Shown: positions 16,036 to 24,900 of the stretch, one piece after another
How positions within the stretch are numbered: the stretch's first letter is position 1
Layout of the letters: the number at the start of each line of letters is the position of its first letter
DNA from: an uncultured Eubacterium sp.
GTDB lineage: Bacteria; Bacillota; Clostridia; Lachnospirales; Lachnospiraceae
Direction: 5' to 3'
Assembly: GCA_910589595.1 (NCBI GenBank)
Contig: CAJUTM010000031.1
Location: 1-38,567 of the forward strand
DNA length: 38,567 nucleotides
The notes under the pieces: generated by a model
Seen by the model: only the letters and a program-made list of their open reading frames with translations
What the model was told of the DNA's origin: nothing
Databases searched by the model: none
Program-made: the position numbers and the translations under genes

Positions 16036-16925
16036 TACATGTCACTCTCCTTTTTTATAACGCTTTTTCTCCCCAATGCATTTGCCAGCGCCGCAAATTC
16101 CGGCAGCCCCAGCTTTTCACCCCGAATGGTTTCTGCAATTCCCAAATCTGTCAGAACCGCCGCCACTTCTCCCTTTGTAAAAGACAGCTCCGGACTATTG
16201 GCAATACCATTTTGCAGCGTCTTCCTGCGCTGATTAAAAGACGCGCGGATAAGGCGGAACATCAAGCTCTCATCCTCTACTTCCACCGGCGTCCCCTGCA
16301 GACAATCCAGCCGGATAACCGCGCTGCCAACCGCAGGGCGCGGCATAAAACAATTGGGCGGAACATTCGCCGCCAGATAAGGTTTTGCATAATACTGAAC
16401 GGCTAAGGACAAGGCCCCGTACTCTTTTGTTCCGGGCTTTGCCTGCATGCGCTCCGCTACTTCTTTCTGTACCATTACCGTCACATTTGCCAATGGCACA
16501 CGGCTCTCAAACAATCCCATTATAATAGGCGTTGTTATATAGTATGGAAGATTGGCAACCACTTTTACGGGTCTTCCCCCATTATATTCTCTGGCAATCG
16601 CAGGTATGTCCTGTTTTAGAATATCACCCTGACGCACGACAACATTATCGTATGGCGCCAGCGTCTCCTGCAAAATCGGAATCAGACTGCTGTCAATCTC
16701 CACCGCCAAAACCTGTCCTGCATGTTCACAAAGATGCTGCGTCATCGTTCCGATACCGGGGCCGATTTCCAGAACAAAATCATTCTTTCTTATTTCCGCC
16801 GCTTCGATAATTTTATCAGTCACATGAGAATCGATGAGAAAATTTTGTCCCAATTTTTTTTTAAACTGAAACTCGTATTTTTGCAGGATTCGAATTGTCT
16901 CCTGTGGATTACTTAACTTTACCAC
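16035..16925 (-). CDS. rsmA: 16S rRNA dimethyladenosine transferase RsmA/KsgA
   Basis: RsmA dimethylates two adjacent adenosines near the 3' end of 16S rRNA. The 296-residue sequence has KKLGQNFLID, the SAM motif VLEIGPGIGTMTQHL, the acidic VEIDSSL, and the catalytic NLPYYITTP. The C-terminal helical domain contains RRKTLQNGIAN. Length is normal. The start codon is GTG, behind GGAAG. It is the third gene of metG-tatD-rsmA. In many Firmicutes the RNase M5 gene lies between tatD and rsmA, but here only 36 bases separate them. Confidence 0.96.
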   Translation of the reverse strand: MVKLSNPQETIRILQKYEFQFKKKLGQNFLIDSHVTDKIIEAAEIRKNDFVLEIGPGIGTMTQHLCEHAGQVLAVEIDSSLIPILQETLAPYDNVVVRQGDILKQDIPAIAREYNGGRPVKVVANLPYYITTPIIMGLFESRVPLANVTVMVQKEVAERMQAKPGTKEYGALSLAVQYYAKPYLAANVPPNCFMPRPAVGSAVIRLDCLQGTPVEVEDESLMFRLIRASFNQRRKTLQNGIANSPELSFTKGEVAAVLTDLGIAETIRGEKLGLPEFAALANALGRKSVIKKESDM

Positions 16926-16961
16926 CTGCTTCTTCCTTTCTACTCCAATTTTTTTTCATAA

Positions 16962-17729
16962 TTATGTCAAATGATATAATTTTTGTGCATTTTTTGTTGT
17001 AACGTCTATTACTTCGTCCACAGAAACCCTTTTTAATTGTGCAATTTTCTCCGCAACATGGACAAGAAGTGAAGAATCGTTGCGCTTTCCCCGCATTGGT
17101 TCAGGCGCCAGATAAGGACAATCCGTTTCCAAAACGATATCCCCAAGTGAAAGTTCTTCTACCGTTTTCTTTAATTTTTTAGCATTCTTAAATGTGACAA
17201 CTCCGCCAATTCCGATATAAAAGCCCATCTTCACATACTCTTTTGCCATCTCCGGCGAATAGGAATAACAGTGTATCACTCCACCGCACTCATACGCTTT
17301 CGTCTCTGTCAGTACCGCCATCGTCTCTGCCGCCGCCTCGCGGCTGTGTATAATAATGGGAAGCTGCACTTCTTTTGCCAGTTCTATCTGCCGGTAAAAC
17401 CATTTTTTCTGCGTCGCCGCATCCGGCTCCGGCCAATGGTAATCAAGACCAAATTCACCAATCGCCACTACTTTTTTATGATTGGCATGTTCCCTTATCC
17501 AATCCATATCTGCTTCTGTCAGACTCCCTGTTTCACTCGGATGCACGCCCAGCGCGCAATACATAAAGTCGTACCGCTCTGCCAGAGCAAGAGCAGTACG
17601 ACTGGAAACTATGTCGGCGCCGACATTGACAATACGCTCTACTCCGCTTGTACGCATATTGTAAAGCAGCGCTTCTCTGTCTTCATCAAAAGCTTCATCA
17701 TCATAATGACTGTGCGTGTCAAATATCAT
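16962..17729 (-). CDS. tatD: TatD-family metal-dependent deoxyribonuclease
   Basis: The 255 residues form a TIM-barrel amidohydrolase-type TatD protein (YabD in Bacillus). Metal ligands are in FDTHSHYDD (residues 3-11), the Glu of GEFGLDYHW (about 92-100), HSREA, HCYSY, and the Asp of LETDCPYLAPEP. Family members are 3'-5' DNases or RNases with roles in DNA repair and turnover. It starts at ATG behind GAGG, 24 bases from metG, in a conserved Firmicutes operon. Confidence 0.95.
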   Translation of the reverse strand: MIFDTHSHYDDEAFDEDREALLYNMRTSGVERIVNVGADIVSSRTALALAERYDFMYCALGVHPSETGSLTEADMDWIREHANHKKVVAIGEFGLDYHWPEPDAATQKKWFYRQIELAKEVQLPIIIHSREAAAETMAVLTETKAYECGGVIHCYSYSPEMAKEYVKMGFYIGIGGVVTFKNAKKLKKTVEELSLGDIVLETDCPYLAPEPMRGKRNDSSLLVHVAEKIAQLKRVSVDEVIDVTTKNAQKLYHLT

Positions 17730-17753
17730 AATTTCCTCACTTCTTTACATTTT

Positions 17754-19727
17754 TTAACAAATTTCCGCACCCGCAGGCATTGGTTTCTCCGGCGTCACCA
17801 GCGCCAGATTTCCCTCGGCGTCCTCCGCACATAAGAGCATTCCCTCGGATAACACTCCGGCAAGTTTCGCAGGTTTCAGATTTACCAGCACCATCACTTT
17901 TTTTCCTACCATTTCTTCCGGTGAATAATATTTGCGAATCCCCGAGACAATCTGCTTTACTTCACTGCCGACGCGAACCTGACTGCACAATAATTTCTTT
18001 GATTTCTCTACCGCCTCACAGGAGATAATTTCGCCGACCTGAAACTGCATTTTCATAAACTCGTCAAAGGTAATCTCCGGTTTGGCCTCAATGTCAATCC
18101 CTTCCGCTTCTTCCTCCGGTATTTCACCGGAAGCCTTTGCTTCGGCAATCTGCTTCTCTTTCAACTCTTCCGCTTTCGCCAACACTTCTTTGGCGTCCAG
18201 TCTCATAAAGAGAATCTCCGGCTTATCGGTCACTTTCGTACCCGATATATATTTGCCGAACTCATTCATTTGTTCTTCCGTGCGCCTGCTCGTATTTAAC
18301 TGCGAGAGAATTTTCTCTGACGTCTCCGGCATAAATGCTTCTAACAGACTGGCACCAATGGTAATACTCTCTGCCAGATTATATAATACGGTTGAAAGGC
18401 GCTCTTTTTTGGCCTCGTCCCTGCCAAGTATCCACGGCTCTGTCTCATCAATATATTTATTGCAGCGTTTGAATACGGAAAAAATTTCCGTAATGGCGTC
18501 GGCCACCCGCAGTTTATCCATTTTCTCTGCCACAAGTTTCGGCGCAGCCAGCACTTTTTGTTTTAAATCTTCATCTACCGGTTCCGACGCGCCTTTGTCT
18601 TCCAATACGCCGTTAAGATACTTATTACTCATGGAAATCGTACGGTTTACGAGATTTCCCAGCACATTGGCGAGGTCGGAATTCATGCGCTCCACCATAA
18701 GCTCCCAACTGACAATACCGTCGCTCTCAAATGGCATTTCATGTAACACAAAATAGCGGACAGCATCGACTCCGAAAATATCTGCCAAATCATCTGCATA
18801 GATAACATTTCCCTTGCTCTTGCTCATCTTCCCTTCCCCCTGCAAAAGCCACGGGTGACCAAAGATTTGCTTCGGCAGGGGAATATCCAGCGCCATCAGC
18901 ATGATTGGCCAGTAAATCGTATGAAAACGGAGAATATCCTTTCCAATCAAATGCAAATCGGCCGGCCAGTATTTTTCAAACAATTCACCGTGACCGCCAT
19001 CCGCATCAAAACCAAGTCCGGTAATATAGTTACTGAGGGCATCTAACCAGACATACACAATATGCCCCTCTTCAAAATCAACCGGAATGCCCCACGTAAA
19101 ACTCGTACGGGATACACATAAATCCTGCAGCCCCGGCTTTAAGAAATTGTTGACCATCTCATTTTTGCGGGATTCCGGCTGAATAAACTGCGGATTCTCC
19201 TCAATATGCTTCATCAGTCTGTCCTGATACTTACTCAGTTTCAAAAAATATGCCTCTTCCTTTGCCGGCTGACACTCCCGCCCGCAATCCGGACACTTCC
19301 CGTCATTTAATTGGGAAGAGGTAAAAAAGGACTCGCAGGGCGTACAATACATTCCCTCATAAAATCCCTTATAAATGTCTCCCTGCTCATAAAGTTTCCT
19401 GAATATTTTCTGAACCTGTGCCTCGTGTTCCGCATCCGTCGTACGAATAAATTTATCATAGGATGTGTTCATCAAATCCCATATTCTCTTTATCTCTGTT
19501 GACACATCATCTACAAACTGCTTCGGCGTAACGCCTGCTTCTTCTGCTTTCCATTCTATCTTCTGCCCGTGTTCGTCCGTACCTGTCTGAAAACGCACAT
19601 CATAACCCTGAAATCTCTTGTAACGCACAATCGCATCTGCCAGCACAATCTCATAGGTGTTGCCAATATGCGGCTTTCCCGATGTGTAGGCAATCGCTGT
19701 AGTCAAATAATAAGGTTTCTTACTCAT
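17754..19727 (-). CDS. metG: Methionyl-tRNA synthetase
   Basis: MetG charges initiator and elongator tRNA-Met. I place the start at 19727 (MSKKPYYL), preceded by GGAGGG, not 16 codons upstream; this gives about 657 residues. The class I signatures are HIGN and GKMSKSKGN. The inserted zinc knuckle has CTPCESF and CPDCGREC. The anticodon-binding helical domain follows, and the C-terminal 110 residues are an EMAP/Trbp111-like tRNA-binding dimerisation domain (MQFQVGEII, VGSEVKQIVSGI). It heads the metG-tatD-rsmA operon and has a clear promoter at 19785-19813. Confidence 0.97.
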   Translation of the reverse strand: MSKKPYYLTTAIAYTSGKPHIGNTYEIVLADAIVRYKRFQGYDVRFQTGTDEHGQKIEWKAEEAGVTPKQFVDDVSTEIKRIWDLMNTSYDKFIRTTDAEHEAQVQKIFRKLYEQGDIYKGFYEGMYCTPCESFFTSSQLNDGKCPDCGRECQPAKEEAYFLKLSKYQDRLMKHIEENPQFIQPESRKNEMVNNFLKPGLQDLCVSRTSFTWGIPVDFEEGHIVYVWLDALSNYITGLGFDADGGHGELFEKYWPADLHLIGKDILRFHTIYWPIMLMALDIPLPKQIFGHPWLLQGEGKMSKSKGNVIYADDLADIFGVDAVRYFVLHEMPFESDGIVSWELMVERMNSDLANVLGNLVNRTISMSNKYLNGVLEDKGASEPVDEDLKQKVLAAPKLVAEKMDKLRVADAITEIFSVFKRCNKYIDETEPWILGRDEAKKERLSTVLYNLAESITIGASLLEAFMPETSEKILSQLNTSRRTEEQMNEFGKYISGTKVTDKPEILFMRLDAKEVLAKAEELKEKQIAEAKASGEIPEEEAEGIDIEAKPEITFDEFMKMQFQVGEIISCEAVEKSKKLLCSQVRVGSEVKQIVSGIRKYYSPEEMVGKKVMVLVNLKPAKLAGVLSEGMLLCAEDAEGNLALVTPEKPMPAGAEIC

Positions 19728-19784
19728 GAAATAATCCCTCCATCTCTCAAGTAAAATGGCAAATGAAACCACCAACTTTTTTCT

Positions 19785-19813
19785 ATTTTATGTAAAATAA
19801 GGAGTGATGTCAA
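19785..19813 (-). promoter_or_regulatory. Promoter of the metG operon
   Basis: On the minus strand TTGACA (19808-19813), a 17-base spacer and TAAAAT (19785-19790) form a near-consensus sigma-A promoter. The left end of the giant palindrome begins about 20 bases upstream of the -35 box. Confidence 0.75.
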
Positions 19814-19832
19814 GTGTTGCTTCCTTTATCCA

Positions 19833-20253
19833 AGGCAATCGCTTAATCATTTGTCATTTTCAGGGTGGCGGGTATCACACGGTATCTCATCCGGTATCCA
19901 CTCCCAACGAAAAATACATTGTTTCTTTTGTTTACAAAAATCTTTCGCCGCCCCTCGCAAAACTCGCTGTCTGCGTCGTTTTTCCTGACTTTTGCAGCAT
20001 TGACCGCTCGCCGGTCCTTACGCACCACCGGAACGATTGTGTTTTACTGCGGGCAGATGCAAAGCATCTGTTCTGGTAAGAGGGCTGTCAAAAGTCAGGA
20101 AAAACGGCGCAGACATCTCAGACAAGTGCTCGGGCGGCGTTCTGTAAACGAAAAGAAACAATATTTTTCGGGGAGTGATACAAGGACAACGATACCGCGT
20201 GATACCCGCGCTATATACAAATTGGGGGAGAAAAATGATTAAGCGATTGTCCT
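19833..20253. mobile_element. About 420-bp imperfect palindrome (foldback/MITE-like element)
   Basis: The two halves are inverted copies of each other. Termini at 19836-19852 and 20233-20249 match perfectly over 17 bp (CAATCGCTTAATCATTT). Further matching blocks are 19868-19886 with 20191-20209 (18 of 19), a block around 19909-19938 with 20140-20170, and 19968-19994 with 20089-20115 (26 of 27). The axis is a 7-bp hairpin, CAGATGC/GCATCTG, at 20054-20070. No transposase is encoded; short ORFs inside are incidental. Non-autonomous foldback or MITE elements look like this. A large structured RNA or a structured terminator is the alternative. The right terminus includes the last codons of the ABC ATPase gene. 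Confidence 0.7.
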
Positions 20254-20892
20254 ATCTTTTATCTGACCCGCATTCATCTCATACACGTTATCACAGAGAA
20301 GCTCTATATCCTCCCTTATATGACTGGCAATAATAATCAGTTTCCCCCTGTCTCTCATCTTTAAGATAACCTGCCTAATCTCATCAACCCCGACATTGTC
20401 CAGTGCATTCATCGGTTCATCCAGAATAATGATATCCGGATTTTCCATCAGCGCCTGTGCAATTCCTAACCGCTGCCTCATTCCCAGAGAATACTTCCCA
20501 ACCGCTTTCTTATCGTCGGGATTGAGTCCGACTAATTTTATAAATGTACGGATTGTCTGTTCATCAATTTTTCCTTTTATTGACGCCAGATATTTTAAGT
20601 TTTTCAGTGCGGAATAATTCTGCAAAAATGCGGGGTTCTCGATAATAAACCCTGTATTCTCCGGAAAATCCACATCCCTGCCGATTATCTTATCGTTTAC
20701 CGTAACCGTTCCTGCCGTCGGCAGCAGCAGGCCGCAGATACATTTTAGCAGCACTGTTTTCCCCGAGCCGTTACGTCCGATAATGCCGTATATTTTCCCC
20801 ATTTCAAAATCTATGTTAATATCATTGAGTACGACCTGTCCTTTAAATTTCATTGTCACATTCTTTACCGTTATCGCTGCGTTCTGTTTCAT
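20239..20892 (-). CDS. ABC transporter ATP-binding protein
   Basis: This 217-residue ATPase has Walker A GIIGRNGSGKTVLL (about 37-50), the signature YSLGMRQRLGIAQAL, Walker B DIIILDEPMNALD and the switch His in IIIASHIRED. It resembles single-domain subunits of ABC-2 export systems. The two membrane genes upstream overlap it and each other (4 bp and 17 bp), so together they probably form one exporter. Its last codons and stop codon fall inside the right terminus of the adjacent giant palindrome, so the natural C-terminus may have been changed by that insertion. Substrate unknown. Confidence 0.92.
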   Translation of the reverse strand: MKQNAAITVKNVTMKFKGQVVLNDINIDFEMGKIYGIIGRNGSGKTVLLKCICGLLLPTAGTVTVNDKIIGRDVDFPENTGFIIENPAFLQNYSALKNLKYLASIKGKIDEQTIRTFIKLVGLNPDDKKAVGKYSLGMRQRLGIAQALMENPDIIILDEPMNALDNVGVDEIRQVILKMRDRGKLIIIASHIREDIELLCDNVYEMNAGQIKDRTIA

Positions 20893-21755
20893 CTCTTCCT
20901 CCTGTCATATTTTAACCTTTTTATTTTATCAATATAATTGGCAAGCAGGCACAAGACTATCAAAACCAGAATCCCAAAAACAAAAAACCTGACGCCATAA
21001 GCCAAATTGATTTTATACTTTAACGCATAGCCGGAATACCGGTTAATCTGCGCCAGACTTACCGGTGAGAATCGATATGCGGAATCCAGCCAGTCATTCG
21101 CTATGCAGATATCCAGAAGCGTAAAAAATATTCCCACAATCGTTCCCAAAGATTTACCTGTGATTTTATTGCCAAAATAAATCAAAAGGCCAAGCCACAC
21201 GACGCATGCCCACTCCAGCAATATACTTATAAGAAGTACATTGGCAGGAGCATATTCTCTTATAATGGACTCCGGTATGGAAAAAATCAAACCAAACCTG
21301 CTACCCTCATCTGTCTTGGCAAGCGTTCCCCATATCTTCCCCCATTCTGCGCGAAAGGTCAAATTTCCGATAAAGGGGATGATTGTCGCAGCTGCCAGAG
21401 AACTAATGTAGAGCGTTGACATCTTAAAGATATATATAACCTGTCCCAGCGCCCACGGCAATCGCCCCGCACGGAACAGCATATAGGAATGCCCGTCATT
21501 TTCAAAAGGCGCATTGCTGAATATCACGACAGCTCCCGCAATCATAACAAACTGACAGGTAAAATCGTTGACAAGAAAAACAAATCCATACGGCGTAACA
21601 GGGATGTCCACGGACTTGCTGAATAATAAGACGGAGGAAAGGTTTTGTACAATAAATAAAAACACAATTACTATCATTGCCGGTATGCGGATATTTTCGG
21701 TAAGCATCCTCATATTGTACGCTGATATCCTGCCTGCCTTAATGAATCGTTCCAT
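20889..21755 (-). CDS. ABC-2-type membrane protein, 288 residues
   Basis: This integral membrane protein has about six hydrophobic segments (e.g. MIVIVFLFIVQNLSSVLLF, VLLISILLEWACVVWLGLL, FFVFGILVLIVLCLLA). The middle loop contains SYMLFRAGRLPWALGQ. It has no enzymatic motif. The start overlaps the preceding membrane gene by 17 bases and its end overlaps the ATPase gene by 4, so it is likely a permease half of the same transporter. The family is not specifically recognised. Confidence 0.75.
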   Translation of the reverse strand: MERFIKAGRISAYNMRMLTENIRIPAMIVIVFLFIVQNLSSVLLFSKSVDIPVTPYGFVFLVNDFTCQFVMIAGAVVIFSNAPFENDGHSYMLFRAGRLPWALGQVIYIFKMSTLYISSLAAATIIPFIGNLTFRAEWGKIWGTLAKTDEGSRFGLIFSIPESIIREYAPANVLLISILLEWACVVWLGLLIYFGNKITGKSLGTIVGIFFTLLDICIANDWLDSAYRFSPVSLAQINRYSGYALKYKINLAYGVRFFVFGILVLIVLCLLANYIDKIKRLKYDRRKR

Positions 21756-22530
21756 TTCCCAGCCCCCTTACTATCTTTCTCACAAATATCATTCCCATGA
21801 CAAAAACAATGAGCATGGTACAGATAAAGGCAATAATCACAGTACTCCAGCTTGAATGAATGACACTTCTGCCTGTTAAAATGTTATCTAAGCGATAGGC
21901 ATTGTCAATCTGCAGCAGACGGTTTAACTGCGTAAATACAAAACTCCCTACATACGGAGATACGATGACGACAAAAACATCTTCTATATAGACGGATACC
22001 AAAAGCGCTGCACCTGACCAGAGCATTCCCCTGAAAAATCCCAGAAATATCTGTACCGCACAGTACTGCACCGGATGATGTACCGCAAGCCAGTCGTGAA
22101 ATGCGTCGGCAATGCGGGCGTCCAGATAATCAGAATCCGCCATCGGAAACTTAATTAACAGTAGTAAAACCAAAGCCGTTCCCAGTGCAATGACAACCCC
22201 GCCACTTACAGCATTTACAACATATTTCACTGTGCAATAAGTTCTCTTCCCCTCCCTCAGCACAATATACGGCATCGCTTTACTCTTTTTTTCACGGATA
22301 AAACTGACGGCAAAGGGAAAGGCGGCAAAGACTGGCAGCAGATGTTCCCTGCACATTCCGCCAAAAGCCGAGTTTGCAAAGATATAGTGAACTGTTCCGA
22401 CATTGTTTTCCCAATGCCTAATCAAATCATTCCATGAGTCAAAACATATGGAAAAAGCCACCCCGAATATCCCCAAAGCAAACCAGATATTTATAGCACG
22501 CTTAAACTCTGCGGATAATATTCTTTTCAT
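21739..22530 (-). CDS. ABC-2-type membrane protein, 263 residues
   Basis: A second membrane protein with about six spans, including IWFALGIFGVAFSICF near the N-terminus, VVIALGTALVLLLLIKF, and VIIAFICTMLIVFVMGMIF at the C-terminus. The cytoplasmic loop SFIREKKSKAMPYIVLREGK is characteristic of ABC-2 permeases carried with gut-Firmicutes export ATPases. It overlaps the preceding ORF by 4 bases (ATGA). Together with the next two genes it would give a heterodimeric permease with one ATPase. Confidence 0.75.
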   Translation of the reverse strand: MKRILSAEFKRAINIWFALGIFGVAFSICFDSWNDLIRHWENNVGTVHYIFANSAFGGMCREHLLPVFAAFPFAVSFIREKKSKAMPYIVLREGKRTYCTVKYVVNAVSGGVVIALGTALVLLLLIKFPMADSDYLDARIADAFHDWLAVHHPVQYCAVQIFLGFFRGMLWSGAALLVSVYIEDVFVVIVSPYVGSFVFTQLNRLLQIDNAYRLDNILTGRSVIHSSWSTVIIAFICTMLIVFVMGMIFVRKIVRGLGNGTIH

Positions 22531-23258
22531 GCGATTTCTTCTCCCGTAACTGCACTAAAGCGCAATGTATAATCCTGCTTTTTCCCACCTATCTCAAAAT
22601 CACAGCACCACGCCGGAGTGACGTTGACCTGATTAAATGAATCCGGCTTAATTAGCGGAAAATATTCCATCCATATATTTGTCACCTTGTATGTTTCTTT
22701 CAATATGACATCCCCAAACTTCTTTTCCAGCGCCCGCTTAATTCCGTCATAACCCATTATTTCTGCCTTACCGGAAGCCGAAGACAGCTTATCCAACACT
22801 CCGGACACCATAAGTTCCTCTATTCCCGATTTTGATACAATAGCCGTCAGATTCATCGCCTGCGCAGGCAGCGGCTCATCCCCGCTGAGGCGAATAGGAG
22901 GCTCGTCGTTGCCAAAGACCCGAATTTGATTGAGCACAAAAGGATATTCAAAATAATATACTTCCATACTGCTGTCAAACTTTTTATTTCCTGTCTTCTT
23001 TGCCCTCAGGATATCTCCTATGTCATCTTCCATAATCTTTTTCTGCACTTCACTCAAATCCCTGCTATTCAATGCAGTAACCGACGGTTTCCCGAGTTCG
23101 CAGCTGATACCAAGTTTTGAAACTAATTTTTCTACCTCACCGGCCGCCTGCTCTGCGGTTGCAAACTTTAAATTCTTTTCGGAAATGATATTCTCATCTT
23201 TGGCATAAGAGCATAAGGTTTCAATATAATTTATGTCCTTATTTGCCCTGTAAATCAT
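22527..23258 (-). pseudogene. C-terminal part of a split lipoprotein, 243 residues
   Basis: The ORF starts at an ATG in TAATGA, overlapping the end of the preceding lipoprotein ORF, but has no signal peptide of its own. Upstream of the ATG the same frame stays open and reads WRDDGVMIYRANKD, which looks like coding sequence. Inserting one base near 23275 joins it to the lipoprotein ORF (...GAELGI-WRDDGV). The protein has an N-terminal FATAEQAAGEVEKLVSKLGI helix region and a beta-rich remainder ending WCCDFEIGGKKQDYTLRFSA. It resembles large Firmicutes lipoproteins of the DUF6034 type, a tentative call. Either a frameshift split it, or the two parts are made by translational coupling. Confidence 0.6.
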
Positions 23259-23626
23259 TACGCCGTCATCCCTCCAATTCCCAATTCCGCCCCACCATAA
23301 TATCTGCTGCCGAACTCATCCTTTTTGATTTTACCGGCGTCTGCATTTTTCCCGAAAACAGACTGCACCTTATTATCAAACTTTTTTAATTTAGATGAAT
23401 AAGTAAATAATTCCTGCTCCGGCATATGAAATTCAGCCTGCACATATAAATTTTCATCTATCTTCTCGTCAATATTCCTGTCCGCAAACGACTGTGTGTC
23501 CCCAGCTATTCCGGCATTCTCGTTTTGATTACCAGCGTCCCTATTTGCGCGGCCACCCGAATCGCCCATACATCCTGCCATACCGATACTCAATAAAAGA
23601 ATGGCAACAAAACTCCATTTACTCAT
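23258..23626 (-). pseudogene. N-terminal part of a split lipoprotein, 122 residues
   Basis: It begins behind AGGAGG with a signal peptide and lipobox (IGMAGC, Cys at about residue 19). A disordered Asn/Gly-rich linker follows, then a helical region ending SRYYGGAELGIGGMTA at the stop. The next ORF overlaps the stop codon (TAATGA) and continues the fold, so this is probably the front of one lipoprotein of about 365 residues. It heads the five-ORF operon with two permeases and an ATPase, as expected for an accessory lipoprotein of a transporter. Confidence 0.6.
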
Positions 23627-23652
23627 ATTACCAAGCCTCCTAGTATAATAAT

Positions 23653-23683
23653 AAAGAAACCTGTGAAAATCACCGGTTTCTTT
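23653..23683 (-). terminator. Terminator after the AlkD-like gene
   Basis: AAAGAAACC and GGTTTCTTT (23653-23661 / 23675-23683) pair perfectly and an inner GTG/CAC extends the stem. On the minus strand it is followed by ATTATTATA. It separates the AlkD-like gene from the lipoprotein operon. Confidence 0.6.
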
Positions 23684-23759
23684 TCACTTGTATCATAATA
23701 AGACAGCCATGTATCTTTTTTGATATCAATATGTATCCTTTTTGTAAAACGTTATTTAC

Positions 23760-24386
23760 CTATTTATCCTTATCTAAAAATTTGCCTGCCAGTTTATACA
23801 CCTGTTTTATTTCACCAGATGACAAATCCCATGATTTCAATTCTTCTGCAATCATTTGCGGGTATCTTTTGCTAATATCTTTCAACGCATTTCCTATTGA
23901 TTTTCTCACATATTCGCTGTTATCTTCTTTGTGTGCAAACAATAACTGTATGGCAGCTTGGGGATTATCCTTAAAATAGGGCCGGCCTGTCCATATTCTC
24001 AAGCCCTCGGAAACAGCTCTGCGAACATTGGCACAATCGCTATTTAGCCATTCCTCTATCAGGGGAAGAGCCGCTTCATATCCAATAATTTTACAATGGT
24101 TATCAAAAGCCATAGCTAAGATTTCCTGCACTTTCCAACTACTATGCCGGCTTACTGTATTTTTCAAAAAATCAATCGCCGGAGCATTGCCATGTGCCGA
24201 ATATCCTAAAAGCAAAACACCAACTTCCTGAATTTGAAAATTATCTGATTCATAAAGTTTCATTCCCATGCTAAAGCAGTCATCCGCAGAATGCGACTTG
24301 TAATATTTCTCCGCTTCATTTTTTACAAGTTTCAAACTGTCCTTTTCGGGAATTAGTTCCTCTAAATATTTCATATATTCATTCAT
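23760..24386 (-). CDS. AlkD-type HEAT-repeat DNA alkylation repair protein
   Basis: The 208 residues are made of helical HEAT-like repeats typical of AlkC/AlkD DNA glycosylases, which remove alkylated bases without flipping them. Visible landmarks are SSWKVQEILAMAFDNHC, NVRRAVSEGLRIWTGRPYF and SEYVRKSIGNALKDISKRYP. These carry the aromatic and Arg/Asp residues that surround the lesion in the family. Length is close to the usual 210-240 residues. It ends in front of a hairpin terminator. It starts 30 bases downstream of a paralogue of the Rhs-linked small protein. Confidence 0.85.
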   Translation of the reverse strand: MNEYMKYLEELIPEKDSLKLVKNEAEKYYKSHSADDCFSMGMKLYESDNFQIQEVGVLLLGYSAHGNAPAIDFLKNTVSRHSSWKVQEILAMAFDNHCKIIGYEAALPLIEEWLNSDCANVRRAVSEGLRIWTGRPYFKDNPQAAIQLLFAHKEDNSEYVRKSIGNALKDISKRYPQMIAEELKSWDLSSGEIKQVYKLAGKFLDKDK

Positions 24387-24416
24387 TTATCATTCCTCCC
24401 AAACATGCTTTCCAAT

Positions 24417-24887
24417 CTAATGTCCTCTTAAATCCCAGAGCGGCTCATAACCACCATCGTAAATAATCAGTGCATAATAACCGAGAAAACTGGTTTCTTT
24501 TTCCAAAGCCTCAAATTCTACCGTCTCGTGTTCAATAAAACGACTCTCTAATGATGCCGCATGAACCGGAACGACTTCTCTATACCTGCATACTTTATCA
24601 CTATTTCCTGCCTGCACAATATCACTTTCATTTAAAAGTCTCTCTAAGACTGCCTGTTCTTCCGATGTCTGTACTAATACACAAGCAAAATAATCTAATG
24701 CATTTCCATTCCCTGCAAGCTTACCGCAGATTTTAACACGGTCAACGATTTCCACATCCTCCGGAAAGTCTATGTCATCTAACTGATTCGCGAACTTATT
24801 TAGCTGTACATTATGATAAATTGGAACATAGCAGACTACACCTATTACAATAAAAAAAACTAAAATACCTAAAATTGTCTTATTCAT
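24417..24887 (-). CDS. Membrane-anchored protein, paralogue A (156 residues)
   Basis: The start at 24887 (MNKTILGIL) follows AAGGAAAGG; an ATG 12 codons upstream is less likely. An N-terminal membrane segment is followed by an external domain with DRVKICGKL, DYFACVLVQTSE, KVCRYREVVPVH and a C-terminal GGYEPLWDLRGH. It is a close paralogue of the protein at 28537-29007, with similar DNA across the whole gene. That copy lies directly after an Rhs gene, so this family may be an immunity or accessory protein. I know of no family name. Confidence 0.75.
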   Translation of the reverse strand: MNKTILGILVFFIVIGVVCYVPIYHNVQLNKFANQLDDIDFPEDVEIVDRVKICGKLAGNGNALDYFACVLVQTSEEQAVLERLLNESDIVQAGNSDKVCRYREVVPVHAASLESRFIEHETVEFEALEKETSFLGYYALIIYDGGYEPLWDLRGH

Positions 24888-24900
24888 CTTATCCTTTCCT

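Noticed and set aside
19804..20242. ORFs of 60-125 residues inside the giant palindrome
   Set aside because: They lie in imperfect inverted repeat sequence, overlap on both strands and have no ribosome sites or recognisable motifs.
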